Assembly (NCBI GenBank): GCA_016177875.1
Contig: JACOUL010000021.1
Coordinates: 1 to 64,000, forward strand
DNA from: Burkholderiales bacterium
GTDB taxonomy: Bacteria; Pseudomonadota; Gammaproteobacteria; Burkholderiales; Burkholderiaceae_D
Direction: 5' to 3'
Length of the DNA stretch: 64,000 nt
The position numbers and the translations under genes are program-made. Below the pieces are notes generated by a model. It ran no database searches, was not told the DNA's origin, and worked only from the letters and a program-made list of their open reading frames with translations. This document shows positions 26,347 through 36,094 of the stretch, piece by piece (the first letter of the stretch is position 1; each line of letters starts with the position of its first letter).

Positions 26347-26390
26347 TCCCCGGATGGGGAGTTGCGATACCGGGAGGTGCCCCCTATATT
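26347..26390 (+). promoter_or_regulatory. Palindrome and -10 element before the secreted hydrolase gene
   Basis: TCCCCGGATGGGGA at 26347-26360 is a perfect inverted repeat around GGAT, centre 26353.5. TATATT starts at 26385, 31.5 bases from the centre. This is the same geometry as the operators before two esterase genes (42192 and 44775), and the central GGATGG is identical to the site at 42198-42203. The expected activator position is near -43. The likely ligand is regulator 1 encoded divergently; this is inference. Confidence 0.45.
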
Positions 26391-26532
26391 GCAAGCACGC
26401 TTCCCCGCGCATAAAGCGACTATTTCACATCGGAACCGCCTTCATTCTATTGCTGCATTGTAATTTCGGGAAGTGAAGAACAACAATGCCTGCGATAGGC
26501 ATACAAAACATAAAAAACTAGGGAGACAAAAA

Positions 26533-28296
26533 ATGCGGTTTTCCAATACAAATGGCACATTGCTAGGGTGCATTCGCCGTTTCCTGATTGTTCTATCCGC
26601 CTTATATGCCGGTCAAGTGTCGGCTGCGACCGATCCGGGCGCCGCCGGCCTCTACGCAACGGCATACGGAAGCTATAACGCTTCAACGCCGGGCACGCCG
26701 CAAACGGTCGATATCCGATCCTATTTCAATGCGCCGGACTCCAGCGTGACCAGCGTTCTCATGAACGCCGCGCCACTCAATGCAGAATATTATTACCCGA
26801 CCAATGCGAGCGGAAAGCTACCGATTGTTGTTGTCGCGCACGGCAACAACCCTAGCACCCAAACGTACGCAGGCTATCGCTATCTGCTCCAGCACCTGGC
26901 AAGCCACGGCATGATTGCGGTAAGCATTAACATCGGTTTTCTGAACGGCGCGACATACGGCGAGATCGACGCGCGCGCCTATATGATCTTGCAGCACTTG
27001 CGTAAATGGCGCAGTTGGAATCAAACGTACGGCCATGCCTTTTACAATCGCGTCGACTTGACCAAGGTTGGGCTGGTAGGGCAATCCAGGGGCGGCGAGG
27101 CGATCACGGTTGCGCACGTATTCAATACCAAGCTCCACAATACAGCCAACCCGGCGACCAATTTTAATTTCGGCATCAAGGCGCTGATGGCGATCGCTCC
27201 AACTGACGGCGCCGTGCTGGGGAACGACCATCCGTTTTGTCCGCCGACTTGCGTCGACCCTACTCCCGGCTACAACCCGCAATGGGGCGAGGTCATCGTG
27301 CGTGGGGCCGCCTATTTTTTACTGCAGGGCGGACACGACGGCGACACTTACCGTTTTCCGGGGCAGCGCACCTATGATCGTGCGCACCCCATCTATGAAG
27401 TTGCGAGCGCCTATAAGGCAATGGCATTTGTGCACGAGGCCAATCATGCCTACTTCAATACAGTATGGACTTCAAATTGCACTGCCGCCGGTAATTGCAC
27501 CGAAGGAGTCACGCCATCCAATTCTTTGATCGGACCCGCCAAGCAGCAAAGCATCGCCAAAACTTACGCAGCAGCCTTGTTTTTGAATCGCCTGAAAGGC
27601 AATGCGGCAGTGATCGAGACCATGCGCGGCACATATTATTTCGGCCCCGGGATCGTCGTGGTGCCGCAGTTCCAGTCGCAGAACAGAATATTCCTGAGCC
27701 ATTTTCAGGAGGACGGCAATCTGAATTCAGGGTCTTATCCGGGCAGCAGCAATGGCGACATGGGGATCTTCGGGCCATCGTTCGCTGTTTATCAGCAAGT
27801 CCCGCTCGACACTTGGAGCACTTTCCCGCACGGATATCAGCAAACCAATGCAGCCATGCTTGGGTGGACTAACCAGGCAGGCTTTGCAGTTAACGTGGGT
27901 CCGACGTTCACTACGCTGGACGCATCCAAATTGGGAACGACCCACAAATACCTCGTGTTCCGAGTAGGGCAGGTATATCAGAACACGCCGTACTACAACA
28001 CCTTGGGTGCCAACCAGGATTTCAGCATTGCGCTCAACTTCGGCGGGAATGGTTCGTACGTGCTACCCGTCAGTTATTACCGCGCTTTGCCCTATCCTGA
28101 TCGCGCGACGAAGTTGGGATCGGGATCGAGTGCGACGGATGTCACCAAAACCATCATGACAAGCGTGCGCATTCCGCTTAGGCATTTTGTGACTTCAGAC
28201 ACGTGGGATTGGAAAACGCTGACGCAGATCCAGTTTCGTTTCGATCGCACGTACTCCGGATTGGTCGTTATCGACGACATTCAATTTTCGGATTAG
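26533..28296 (+). CDS. Large secreted alpha/beta hydrolase with C-terminal beta domain
   Basis: 587 residues from the ATG at 26533 (GGGAG upstream; the longer frame from 26473 lacks a site and would hide the signal peptide). Signal peptide about 1-32 (cut near VSA-A). Alpha/beta hydrolase core at about 60-400: VVVAHGNNPSTQ (oxyanion region), GQSRGGE with nucleophile S185, APTDGA, and His in EANHAYFN. This resembles chlorophyllase- or dienelactone hydrolase-like esterases. The last about 180 residues form a beta-rich domain ending VVIDDIQFSD, like a carbohydrate-binding module. Substrate unknown, perhaps a polymer ester. Next to LuxR-type regulator 1 and convergent with moeB, six bases apart. 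Confidence 0.78.
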   Translation: MRFSNTNGTLLGCIRRFLIVLSALYAGQVSAATDPGAAGLYATAYGSYNASTPGTPQTVDIRSYFNAPDSSVTSVLMNAAPLNAEYYYPTNASGKLPIVVVAHGNNPSTQTYAGYRYLLQHLASHGMIAVSINIGFLNGATYGEIDARAYMILQHLRKWRSWNQTYGHAFYNRVDLTKVGLVGQSRGGEAITVAHVFNTKLHNTANPATNFNFGIKALMAIAPTDGAVLGNDHPFCPPTCVDPTPGYNPQWGEVIVRGAAYFLLQGGHDGDTYRFPGQRTYDRAHPIYEVASAYKAMAFVHEANHAYFNTVWTSNCTAAGNCTEGVTPSNSLIGPAKQQSIAKTYAAALFLNRLKGNAAVIETMRGTYYFGPGIVVVPQFQSQNRIFLSHFQEDGNLNSGSYPGSSNGDMGIFGPSFAVYQQVPLDTWSTFPHGYQQTNAAMLGWTNQAGFAVNVGPTFTTLDASKLGTTHKYLVFRVGQVYQNTPYYNTLGANQDFSIALNFGGNGSYVLPVSYYRALPYPDRATKLGSGSSATDVTKTIMTSVRIPLRHFVTSDTWDWKTLTQIQFRFDRTYSGLVVIDDIQFSD

Positions 28297-28302
28297 GCGA
28301 TG

Positions 28303-29061
28303 TCAGCGGGAGCGGCCTTGCCCGCATATCGAGCACTGTTCGTTGCGCGCGACCTTGATGTCGGTCCATTCCATGCTGCGCCCATCGAGCATGAGCAGGC
28401 GTCCTGCAAGCGATTGCCCGATCCCGGCAATAAGCTTCAACGCTTCAGCTGCTTGCATGGCACCCACGATGCCCACCAGCGGCGCAAACACACCCATAGT
28501 CGAACATTGCACTTCCTCGAATTGCTGATCGGGTGGAAACAGGCAGGCATAACAAGGCGCGTTGCCGGCGCGGGAATCGAACACGCTGATTTGCCCGTCG
28601 AAGCGAATCGCCGCGCCCGAGACCAGCGGCACTTCATGCGCGACGCAGGCGCGATTGACCGCATGGCGCGTGGCGAAGTTGTCGCAGCAATCGAGCACCA
28701 CATCGGCTTGACTCACAAGCTCGCTTAAGCGCTCGCTCTCGACGCGCTCCTGCAATGCGACGATGCGTACTTCCGGATTAATGGCTTTAAGCGTAAGTTC
28801 GCCCGATGCCGCCTTAGGCTGGCCGATGCGCTCGGTGGTATGCAAAATTTGGCGCTGCAAGTTGGTGAGATCGACCGTATCGTTGTCCACGAGCGTAATT
28901 GTGCCGATACCGGCCGATGCAAGATAAAGCGCAGCCGGAGAGCCCAAGCCTCCTGCGCCGATGATAAGCACATGCGCGCCGAGAATTTTCTCCTGACCTT
29001 CAATACCGATTTCATCGAGCAGGATATGGCGCGAGTAGCGCAGCAATTGTTGGTCGTTCAT
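28303..29061 (-). CDS. moeB: HesA/MoeB/ThiF family adenylyltransferase
   Basis: 252 residues. Adenylates the C terminus of a ubiquitin-like sulfur carrier (MoaD or ThiS). GAGGLGSPAALYLASAGIG at about 36-54 is the nucleotide-binding loop; D in LVDNDTVDLTNLQRQ, CDNFATR, then zinc-binding CxxC pairs CYAC (about 185-188) and CSIC (about 245-248). There is no rhodanese domain. Molybdopterin versus thiamine role is not settled; the gene often precedes ctpA in Burkholderiales. Confidence 0.9.
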   Translation of the reverse strand: MNDQQLLRYSRHILLDEIGIEGQEKILGAHVLIIGAGGLGSPAALYLASAGIGTITLVDNDTVDLTNLQRQILHTTERIGQPKAASGELTLKAINPEVRIVALQERVESERLSELVSQADVVLDCCDNFATRHAVNRACVAHEVPLVSGAAIRFDGQISVFDSRAGNAPCYACLFPPDQQFEEVQCSTMGVFAPLVGIVGAMQAAEALKLIAGIGQSLAGRLLMLDGRSMEWTDIKVARNEQCSICGQGRSR

Positions 29062-29076
29062 GGCCGTCAGTTCTTG

Positions 29077-29171
29077 ATTTGTTGGGGACAGAGTACCGCT
29101 TTTTGCCTAATTTGTTGAGGACAGAGTACCGCTTCGCTTAACTTTGCCCCCAACGCAAAGAACGCTGTCCC
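29077..29171. repeat. Repeat of the type ATTTGTTGRGGACAGAG, two direct copies plus inverted end
   Basis: ATTTGTTGGGGACAGAG at 29077 and ATTTGTTGAGGACAGAG at 29110 are followed by TACCGCT in both; an inverted GCTGTCC lies at 29164-29170. A third copy occurs after the third esterase (43663-43701). The pattern fits a short palindromic (REP-like) repeat. No gene lies in 29062-29196. Confidence 0.5.
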
Positions 29172-29196
29172 GCAATTATTACAAATGGCGGCAAAT

Positions 29197-29223
29197 AAAA
29201 AAGGCCGCAGCGATGCGGCCTTT
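29197..29223 (-). terminator. Rho-independent terminator of ctpA
   Basis: On the minus strand the sequence forms AAAGGCCGCA-TCGC-TGCGGCCTTT followed by TTTA, 18 bases after the ctpA stop codon. Nine to ten GC-rich stem pairs and a T run make a good terminator. Confidence 0.85.
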
Positions 29224-29240
29224 CGATTCAACGGTCCGGC

Positions 29241-30728
29241 TTATTTCTTGACGCCGTTTCCGCCGTTTCCATTTCCGTTCTTTTTCTCGTCTTTCAATTC
29301 GTTGATGGTATTTTCTTTTTTGCTTTCCACCTTGGCGGTCTTGGACAATTGCACCGGCTGGCCTTTCAAGTGGTTGAGCGCTTGCGCCAGCTGGAAGTCA
29401 TCCTTGCTGCCGTACTCCAAAGGCTTGCGCTTTTTCGCCAAGGCTTCGAGGCGCTTTTCTTCTTCCAGCTCATCCATCGGGCTTTTGCTGACGACGGTTT
29501 CTTTATCTTTGTCGTTGCGCAAATGCTTTTGTAAGTCGGCTTCGTGCAAACGCATGCCGGCCAGTATATCGCCGTCTGCATATTCATCGACCAGCATGTC
29601 CGGCACGATGCCCTTGGCTTGGATCGAGCGTCCCAGCGGCGTGTAATAACGCGCGGTGGTGAGCTTGACCGCGGTATCGGCCGACAATTGGCGTATCGTT
29701 TGTACCGAGCCTTTGCCGAACGACTGCGTACCCATGATGGTGGCGCGCTTGTAATCCTGCAAAGCGCCCGCTACGATTTCCGAGGCTGATGCGGAACCGG
29801 CGTTGATCAGCACCACCATCGGCACTTTCTTGGCGGCTTCCGGCAGCTTGGCGAGCGGGTCGCCCAGGCTGCGCGACGCATAGTATTCACGGCGCGCATA
29901 AAAAGTTTGCTTCGAATCCGCCAATTGACCGTTAGTCGACACCACGGAAACATCTTTGGGCAGGAATGCGGCGGAGACGCCGATTGCGCCCGGCAGCAAG
30001 CCGCCCGGATCATTGCGCAGATCGAGCACCAAACCCTTCAAGTTCGGTTCTTGCGCATAGATGGCGTTGAGCTTTTTGGCCAAGTCATCCACGGTCGGCT
30101 CTTGGAATTGCGACACCCGCACCCAGGCATAGCCCGGTTCGACCACTTTGGATTTGACGCTTTGTACACGGATTTCCTGGCGCGTGATCGTCACCACGAT
30201 CGGTTTGTCTTCGTCCTTGCGCGCGATCGTCAGGGTGATCTTGGTATTCGGTTCGCCGCGCATGCGTTTGACGGCTTCGTCCAGCGTCATGCCCTTGACC
30301 GGCGTATTGTCCAGGCGGGTGATCAAGTCGCCGGCTTTCAAGCCCGCTTTGTGCGCAGGCGTGTCTTCGATCGGTGAAATGACCTTGACGTAACCGTCTT
30401 CCATGCCGACTTCGATGCCGAGGCCCACGAATTTGCCTTGGGTGCCTTCGCGCAGTTCTTTGAAAGCCTTCTTGTCGAGATAGGCTGAGTGCGGATCGAG
30501 CGACGCCACCATGCCGGAGATCGCTTCGGTCAACAGCTTCTTGTCTTCGACCGGTTCGACATAGTCGGTTTTAATCAGGCCGAACACGTCGGCCAGTTGA
30601 CGCAATTCCTCGATGGGAAGCGGTGCGCCGGCATTCTTTTGCGCGATCGCGTCGAGTTGCATGGAGCCGGCGACGCCGGCAATGATACCCAGACCGATTA
30701 AGCCGAAATTCTTGAGTTTGTTGCTCAT
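29241..30728 (-). CDS. ctpA: Carboxy-terminal processing protease (S41 family)
   Basis: 495 residues from the ATG at 30728, chosen for AGGTGA eight bases upstream; a GTG at 30740 overlapping the envC stop is the alternative. N-terminal membrane helix about 5-28, PDZ domain about 90-170 (GLGIEVGMEDGYVKVISPIEDTP), then the S41 protease with catalytic Ser in NAGSASASEIVAGAL and Lys in FGKGSVQT. Periplasmic protease that trims C termini or controls peptidoglycan hydrolases. The Lys-rich tail ends in a Gly/Asn run. Downstream of envC, which it overlaps or nearly touches. Confidence 0.94.
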   Translation of the reverse strand: MSNKLKNFGLIGLGIIAGVAGSMQLDAIAQKNAGAPLPIEELRQLADVFGLIKTDYVEPVEDKKLLTEAISGMVASLDPHSAYLDKKAFKELREGTQGKFVGLGIEVGMEDGYVKVISPIEDTPAHKAGLKAGDLITRLDNTPVKGMTLDEAVKRMRGEPNTKITLTIARKDEDKPIVVTITRQEIRVQSVKSKVVEPGYAWVRVSQFQEPTVDDLAKKLNAIYAQEPNLKGLVLDLRNDPGGLLPGAIGVSAAFLPKDVSVVSTNGQLADSKQTFYARREYYASRSLGDPLAKLPEAAKKVPMVVLINAGSASASEIVAGALQDYKRATIMGTQSFGKGSVQTIRQLSADTAVKLTTARYYTPLGRSIQAKGIVPDMLVDEYADGDILAGMRLHEADLQKHLRNDKDKETVVSKSPMDELEEEKRLEALAKKRKPLEYGSKDDFQLAQALNHLKGQPVQLSKTAKVESKKENTINELKDEKKNGNGNGGNGVKK

Positions 30729-30736
30729 GTTCCGTT

Positions 30737-32113
30737 TCACCTAACTACCCATTCCAGAGGGTCAAAAGCGCGGCCTTGATACCGCATTTCAAAGTATAAA
30801 CCCGATTGTGCGTGGCCGCCGCTATTGCCGGCGCTCGCAATGACATCGCCGGCTTTGACATTATCACCGGCGTGTTTTAACACGGCTTGATTGTAGCCAT
30901 AAATCGTGAGGTACTGGTTGCTGTGGTCGAGAATGATCAAATTGCCAAAACCGCGTAGCCAATCGGCAAATACCACGCGTCCGGCAGCGACCGCTTTCAC
31001 TTCAGTGCCCTCGGGGGCACGGATAAATAAGCCTTTCCATACCGGCCCATCATCGCGCCGCGTACCAAATTTGGCAGCCAATTCGCCGCGGATAGGGAGG
31101 CGCAGCTGGCCGCGCAAGGAACTGAAGGGAGGCGAATTCACGGCAGCTTGGACAGAAGGTTCCGGCGTTAGTTCGTTGCGGCCGTAAGATTTTTGCGGCG
31201 GCACATCGTCGTCAATGGCATCCGGGTTGGACTTGCTCGGCTGTTTCGACGCCTGCTTGGTTTGCCGGGCTTTGCGTTGCTGGGCACGGGCCTGCTTGCG
31301 GCGCAGAGCGGCGGCTTCTTCCTTTTGCTGTTGTTCGATCAATTGCGACAGCTTATTCACCAAGCTGCCCAGACGTTGTTCGTCGCGCTGGATATTCCCG
31401 GCCTCTTTGCGTTGGGCAGCCAGTTTGCCGGAGATCTGGGCCAGGAGTGCGGCGTGTTTGGTTTTTTCCTTTTCCAGGGCGTCTTTCTGTGCCCGGGTCT
31501 CTTCGGCGATTTCGTCCAATTCACCCTTGGCGGCTTGGGTCTCAATCTTATTCGACTCAATTTTTTTCAGATCGGCGCGCAGCGACTCGATCAATGCTGC
31601 TTGTGCTTTCGATACATAGCTTAAGTACATCAATTCGCGGCTGATGCGGTTCGGGTTGTCGCCGGACAGGAGAAGCTTGACCCGATCTTCGCCGCCCGAC
31701 ATGTACTGGTCGCGCAGCAGTTCCGCCAATTGTTTTTGGCGCGTGGCGACCATGGCGTTCAGCTTCGTTTGCTGCTCCGACAATTGCTCGATGCGCGCCT
31801 GGGTTTGGCGTTGTTCCTCGGCCAGGTCATGTAAAGCGCGATTAGCCTCGGAGATGGCTTGTGCGGACTTGGCTAATTCGTCGGCAGCCCGGTCGCGCGC
31901 GCTTTCGGTTTTTTGGATATCGCGCTTTAAGGCGCTGAGTTTTTGCTGGAGTTGCGCGCGTTCGCTTTCGGCCGTGCGTTTCTGCTTGGAGCGTTCGCTT
32001 AATTTGGCGGCGTGGGCAGAAATGCCCATGCAAAGCAGGCAGGCTCCCAGGAATGCGGCAATCCGCCATGGCTTGCCAAAGCTGTATGTGCCGCGGTCCT
32101 GGTTGAGGCGCAT
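30737..32113 (-). CDS. envC: Murein hydrolase activator EnvC
   Basis: 458 residues. Signal peptide about 1-35 (cut near AHA-A), two long coiled-coil stretches at about 36-260, then a LytM/M23 domain at about 330-455. The metal-binding residues of active M23 peptidases are lost: WKGLFIRAPEGT has no His and LYFEMRYQG has Tyr in place of the HxH His, as in E. coli EnvC, which activates amidases AmiA/B instead of cutting peptidoglycan. Placed between gpmA and ctpA. Confidence 0.92.
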   Translation of the reverse strand: MRLNQDRGTYSFGKPWRIAAFLGACLLCMGISAHAAKLSERSKQKRTAESERAQLQQKLSALKRDIQKTESARDRAADELAKSAQAISEANRALHDLAEEQRQTQARIEQLSEQQTKLNAMVATRQKQLAELLRDQYMSGGEDRVKLLLSGDNPNRISRELMYLSYVSKAQAALIESLRADLKKIESNKIETQAAKGELDEIAEETRAQKDALEKEKTKHAALLAQISGKLAAQRKEAGNIQRDEQRLGSLVNKLSQLIEQQQKEEAAALRRKQARAQQRKARQTKQASKQPSKSNPDAIDDDVPPQKSYGRNELTPEPSVQAAVNSPPFSSLRGQLRLPIRGELAAKFGTRRDDGPVWKGLFIRAPEGTEVKAVAAGRVVFADWLRGFGNLIILDHSNQYLTIYGYNQAVLKHAGDNVKAGDVIASAGNSGGHAQSGLYFEMRYQGRAFDPLEWVVR

Positions 32114-32122
32114 GAGGCTGCT

Positions 32123-32869
32123 TTACTTCGCCTTTCCTTGGCTGGCGACGGCTTTCATTGCAGCTTCGATAGCCGATGCATCGCCCAGGTAGTAATGCTT
32201 GATCGGTTGCAAATCGGCATCCAGTTCATACACCAGCGGCTGACCGTTGGGGATATTCAGCTTGACGATATCTTCATCGCTCATCTTGTCCAAATACTTG
32301 ATGAGGGCACGCAGGCTATTGCCGTGGGCCGAAATCAAGATGCGCTTGCCGGAGCGGATTGCCGGCGCGATTTCTTCGGTCCAGTAAGGAATGACGCGCG
32401 CCACGGTATCTTTCAGGCATTCGGTGAGAGGAATTTCCTCGCGCTTTAATCCGGCATAGCGCGGATCATGGTAAGAAGTACGCGAATCGTTTGGCTCCAA
32501 GGGATTGGGCGGAATATCGTAGCTGCGGCGCCAGACCAATACCTGTTCGTCACCGTACTTTGCTGCGGTCTCGGCTTTATTCAAGCCTTGCAGCGCGCCA
32601 TAGTGACGTTCATTCAAACGCCAGCTGTTTTTGACCGGCAACCACATCAGATCCATTTCATCCAGGCTGAGCCACAGGGTGCGGATTGCGCGCTTCAATA
32701 CAGAGGTATAACAAAGGTCGAAGGCATAGCCTTCCTGCTTGAGTAATTGGCCGGCTTGCTTGGCTTCGGCAATGCCTTTTTCGGTCAAGTCGACATCGGT
32801 CCAGCCGGTAAAACGGTTTTCCAGGTTCCAGGTCGATTCGCCGTGGCGCATGAATACGATTTTGTACAT
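32123..32869 (-). CDS. gpmA: 2,3-bisphosphoglycerate-dependent phosphoglycerate mutase
   Basis: 248 residues from the ATG at 32869, exactly the family length; a frame from 32923 is too long. Glycolytic interconversion of 3- and 2-phosphoglycerate. Phosphohistidine motif RHGESTWN at 8-15, [13 protein letters not shown] near 88-100, second His in [14 protein letters not shown] near 180. Divergent from the rhodanese gene; envC follows nine bases after its stop. Confidence 0.97.
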   Translation of the reverse strand: MYKIVFMRHGESTWNLENRFTGWTDVDLTEKGIAEAKQAGQLLKQEGYAFDLCYTSVLKRAIRTLWLSLDEMDLMWLPVKNSWRLNERHYGALQGLNKAETAAKYGDEQVLVWRRSYDIPPNPLEPNDSRTSYHDPRYAGLKREEIPLTECLKDTVARVIPYWTEEIAPAIRSGKRILISAHGNSLRALIKYLDKMSDEDIVKLNIPNGQPLVYELDADLQPIKHYYLGDASAIEAAMKAVASQGKAK

Positions 32870-32956
32870 GGTGAATAATGATTGAGAAGTGAGAAAGCTT
32901 GGTTGGCGCGAAAGCGGATACAATGCCCGCTTTCGGGCACAATTAGCCGTCTATTT

Positions 32957-32962
32957 TATAAT
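32957..32962 (+). promoter_or_regulatory. -10 element for the rhodanese-grxC-secB genes
   Basis: A perfect TATAAT lies 40 bases before the rhodanese start. No consensus -35 is seen 16-18 bases upstream, but a GCCCGCTTTCGGGC hairpin lies there. The gpmA gene is divergent. Confidence 0.45.
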
Positions 32963-33001
32963 GTCGGGATTGCTTAACGCCATTGAACTTATCGGACTTC
33001 C

Positions 33002-33403
33002 GTGAAATTCTTCATTGACAATATCTGGCTGATCGCCGTTTTCTTGGTTTCCGGCGGCATGCTGCTCTGGCCCCACCTGCAAACGCGCGGCAAAAAAGTA
33101 AGCCTCTTGCAGGCTACACAAATGATCAATCAGGGTAAAACCGTGATTCTGGACGTGCGCGAACCGGCCGAGTTTACGGCAGGTCATTTGCGCGATGCAC
33201 TCAACATCCCTTTGAAGGAATTGAGCAACCGGATCGGCGAATTGGATAAGCACAAGTCCAAAAACGTGATCGTGGTCTGCCAAGCGGGCGTGCAGTCCTC
33301 GCGCGCGCTTGGGCCGCTCGCGCAAGCCGGATTCAATGACGCAGTGAGCTTGGCCGGAGGCCAGGCCGCTTGGCAGGAACAAGGGCTGCCGGTCGTCAAG
33401 TAA
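33002..33403 (+). CDS. Membrane-anchored rhodanese-like protein
   Basis: 133 residues from a GTG. One N-terminal helix (about 6-23), then a rhodanese domain with DVREPAEFTAGHLRDALNIP and the catalytic loop VVCQAGVQSSRA (C93). Probable periplasm- or cytoplasm-facing sulfurtransferase; in related genomes it precedes grxC and secB exactly as here. Thirteen bases to grxC. Confidence 0.92.
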   Translation: MKFFIDNIWLIAVFLVSGGMLLWPHLQTRGKKVSLLQATQMINQGKTVILDVREPAEFTAGHLRDALNIPLKELSNRIGELDKHKSKNVIVVCQAGVQSSRALGPLAQAGFNDAVSLAGGQAAWQEQGLPVVK

Positions 33404-33416
33404 GGAGTGAAGTGCA

Positions 33417-33680
33417 ATGACGGCACGTGTTCTCATGTACAGTACCGGCGTTTGCCCGTATTGCATCATGGCCGAGCGCCTCTTGAAGGCCAAGGGTGTG
33501 ACGGACATCGAAAAGATTCGCGTTGATCTGGAACCCCAGCAGCGTGCCGAAATGATGCAAAAAACCGGTCGCCGCACCGTACCGCAGATTTACATCGGCG
33601 ACACCCATGTCGGCGGTTTTGACGATTTGAGCGCGCTGGATAGGCAAGGCAAGCTCGATGCGCTTTTAAACGGCGCTTAA
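33417..33680 (+). CDS. grxC: Glutaredoxin 3
   Basis: 87 residues. Dithiol glutaredoxin with active site CPYC (C13-C16), cis-Pro in RTVPQIYI and the GSH-binding GGFDDL. Reduces disulfides with glutathione in the cytoplasm. Between the rhodanese and secB genes; the link to SecB is conserved in Proteobacteria. Confidence 0.96.
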   Translation: MTARVLMYSTGVCPYCIMAERLLKAKGVTDIEKIRVDLEPQQRAEMMQKTGRRTVPQIYIGDTHVGGFDDLSALDRQGKLDALLNGA

Positions 33681-33707
33681 TTTTTCAACTTTTTAAAGAG
33701 AACTCTC

Positions 33708-34202
33708 ATGGCTGACGAACAAAACCAGCAACCGATTTTTCAGATTCAGCGCATCTACTTGAAAGACATGTCGCTTGAACAGCCTAATTCGCCCGCCGTT
33801 TTCCTGGAGCAGGAAGCGCCGGCAATTGAAGTCTCGATCGATGTGAGTGCCGAGCCGCTCGCCGAAGGCATTTTCGAATCTGCCGTGACGATCACCGTGA
33901 CCGCGAAAATTAAAGACAAGGTTGCTTTCCTGGTCGAAGGCAAGCAAGCCGGCATTTTCGAGGCGCGCAATATCCCGGCCGAACAGCTCGATCCGCTGCT
34001 CGGTATCGGTTGCCCGAATATCGTCTATCCTTACCTGCGCGCCAACATAGCCGACCTCATTTCGCGTGCCGGCTTCCCGCCGGTGCATCTGGCGGAAATT
34101 AATTTCGAAGTCTTCTATCAGCAGCGCATGCAGGCCGCGGCTCAGCAGCAAGGTCAAGGCGCCGGCCTGGTCATGCCTGACGGTTCCACTGCGCACCACT
34201 AA
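33708..34202 (+). CDS. secB: Protein-export chaperone SecB
   Basis: 164 residues. Keeps preproteins unfolded and hands them to SecA. Landmarks [17 protein letters not shown] (12-28), YEV-type strand [33 protein letters not shown] (about 102-127). AAAGAGA precedes the ATG. Relevant to the many Sec-exported enzymes in this window. Confidence 0.97.
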   Translation: MADEQNQQPIFQIQRIYLKDMSLEQPNSPAVFLEQEAPAIEVSIDVSAEPLAEGIFESAVTITVTAKIKDKVAFLVEGKQAGIFEARNIPAEQLDPLLGIGCPNIVYPYLRANIADLISRAGFPPVHLAEINFEVFYQQRMQAAAQQQGQGAGLVMPDGSTAHH

Positions 34203-34235
34203 GAGCTCCGCCGTCGTCTAGCATCGGGGAGACCC

Positions 34236-34688
34236 ATGAACAAATTGCGTTTGATGTCGATGGCTTGCGGCGCCGCCTTGCTCATGCTGGCGGCAGCGGC
34301 TCATGCATTGGAGTTCAAATCGGTCGGCGAAAAGCCTGCGGTACTTTACGATGCGCCTTCAGCCAAGGGTAAGAAAGTGTTCGTCGCGCCGCGCGGCATG
34401 CCGGTGGAGGTGGTGCTGACCTATGGCGACTGGACCAAGGTGCGCGATGCGGGCGGCGATCTTTCTTGGATCGAATCCAATCTCCTCACGTCCAAGCGCA
34501 CGCTGGTAGTCAAAATCCCCAATGCCAAAGTGCGCGCAGCACCGGACGATAACGGCACCGTGGTATTTAGTTGCGACAAAGGTGTGCTGCTGGAGCCGGT
34601 CGAACCAGCGGCATCCGGCTGGGTCAAGGTCAAGCACCGCGACGGACAGGCGGGCTTCGTTAAAGCGTCGGAAATCTGGGGCACGTAG
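34236..34688 (+). CDS. Exported SH3-domain protein
   Basis: 150 residues with a signal peptide (about 1-24, cut AHA-L) and two bacterial SH3-like segments, about 26-90 and 91-148 ([37 protein letters not shown]). Such domains often bind peptidoglycan; the role is unknown. GGGAGA precedes the ATG. gpsA follows 17 bases later. Confidence 0.87.
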   Translation: MNKLRLMSMACGAALLMLAAAAHALEFKSVGEKPAVLYDAPSAKGKKVFVAPRGMPVEVVLTYGDWTKVRDAGGDLSWIESNLLTSKRTLVVKIPNAKVRAAPDDNGTVVFSCDKGVLLEPVEPAASGWVKVKHRDGQAGFVKASEIWGT

Positions 34689-34705
34689 CCCTACGTGAAG
34701 CGCAC

Positions 34706-35698
34706 ATGAATATCTCGATAATCGGGGCCGGCGCTTGGGGAACCGCGCTTGCTATCTCGCTGGCGGCGCGGAACGAAGTCGTGCTGTGGGGGCGTAACGC
34801 CGAAGCCATGCGCGAGGCAGCTGCATCCCGTGAAAACAAAGCTTACCTGCCCGGCTTTGCTTTACCGTCCACCATCAAGCTGACGACCGACCTTGATCAA
34901 GCAGTCGATCATGTCGTCGGAGACGGCTTACTCATCGTTGCTGCTTCGGTAGCCGGATTGCGGCCCTTGCTGCACCAGCTGGCCGCGCATCCCATTCCCA
35001 ACATCGTTTGGTTATGCAAAGGCGTGGAGGAAGGCACCGGCTTGCTGCCGCATCAAATCGTGGGCGATGTGATCGGCGACGGCGACGCCGCCGTTTTGTC
35101 CGGTCCCTCATTCGCGCAGGAAGTCGCGCAAGGCTTGCCGTGTGCACTGGTCGTTGCCTCAAGCAATGCCGCGCTGCGCGATCAAGTCGTGGCGGCGGCA
35201 CATTGCCAAACCATGCGCATCTATTCTTCCGACGACGTGGTCGGCGTGGAAATCGGCGGCGCGGTGAAAAATATCTTAGCCATTGCCACCGGCATTACCG
35301 ATGGTTTGGGTTTCGGCTTGAACGCGCGGGCGGCATTGATTACGCGCGGTTTGGCGGAAATTACGCGTCTCGGCGTGACCTTGGGGGCACGCACGGAAAC
35401 CTTTATGGGTTTGGCGGGCGTGGGTGATTTGATATTGACCTGCACCGGCGACTTGTCGCGCAATCGCCAAGTCGGGCTTGGTTTGGCCGCTGGAAAAAAG
35501 CTCGACACCATTATTGCCGAACTCGGCCACGTCGCCGAAGGCGTACGTTGTGCTGCGGCGGTGCGCACCATCGCGCATCAGCATGGCATTGAAATGCCGA
35601 TTACCGATGCCGTCGCAGGCGTACTGTTCGACGGGAATGCGGTGCAAGAAATGGTGGCGCAGTTATTGGCACGCAATCCGCGCGACGAAGGACTTTAA
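34706..35698 (+). CDS. gpsA: Glycerol-3-phosphate dehydrogenase [NAD(P)+]
   Basis: 330 residues. Makes sn-glycerol 3-phosphate for phospholipids. NAD-binding [14 protein letters not shown] at 7-20, [32 protein letters not shown] with family Pro-Ser, catalytic Lys in [15 protein letters not shown] (about 190) and [14 protein letters not shown]. The last gene of the rhodanese-grxC-secB-SH3 run; the cupin gene is convergent, six bases away. Confidence 0.96.
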   Translation: MNISIIGAGAWGTALAISLAARNEVVLWGRNAEAMREAAASRENKAYLPGFALPSTIKLTTDLDQAVDHVVGDGLLIVAASVAGLRPLLHQLAAHPIPNIVWLCKGVEEGTGLLPHQIVGDVIGDGDAAVLSGPSFAQEVAQGLPCALVVASSNAALRDQVVAAAHCQTMRIYSSDDVVGVEIGGAVKNILAIATGITDGLGFGLNARAALITRGLAEITRLGVTLGARTETFMGLAGVGDLILTCTGDLSRNRQVGLGLAAGKKLDTIIAELGHVAEGVRCAAAVRTIAHQHGIEMPITDAVAGVLFDGNAVQEMVAQLLARNPRDEGL

Positions 35699-35704
35699 TT
35701 CTCC

Positions 35705-36094
35705 TCATCCAGTCCGGCCGGTGAGATTGCCGGCGCCCCGGCCGGTCAAATTCCCATCTTTGCTGTCGCGCTTTAACAAAATCGTATGTAGTAAGGATGC
35801 GTCTTCGATGGCGCGCAACGCATGCGGCTCGTTGCCGCGCAGATAAACCAGATCGCCGGCGCGCATGACTTGCGATTTGCCGTGCGCTTGCAATTCCACC
35901 GCGCCTTCCAGGCAAAGCAGCGTGACTTCGCCGGGCACTTGATGCGCCGGCATGGTTTTGCCTGCCGGCAGCACCAGGCGCATCACTTCCAGCTCTTGAG
36001 TCTTGACGAGGGCACGAGAGGGCGCTGCCGACAACTCATTGCCGTGGGGACGGACATTGATCAATTGACCTGATTGGGCATGAGGCAAGGCCAT
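35705..36094 (-). CDS. Cupin-domain protein
   Basis: 129 residues. Single cupin barrel at about 30-110: MPAHQVPGEVTLLCLEGAVEL (metal-binding His/Glu motif I) and LRGNEPHALRAIEDASLLHT (motif II). AAAGGAG lies seven bases upstream of the ATG. Function unknown; could be an enzyme or a sensor. Ends in a Gly/Arg repeat (LTGRGAGNLTGRTG). Confidence 0.85.
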   Translation of the reverse strand: MALPHAQSGQLINVRPHGNELSAAPSRALVKTQELEVMRLVLPAGKTMPAHQVPGEVTLLCLEGAVELQAHGKSQVMRAGDLVYLRGNEPHALRAIEDASLLHTILLKRDSKDGNLTGRGAGNLTGRTG

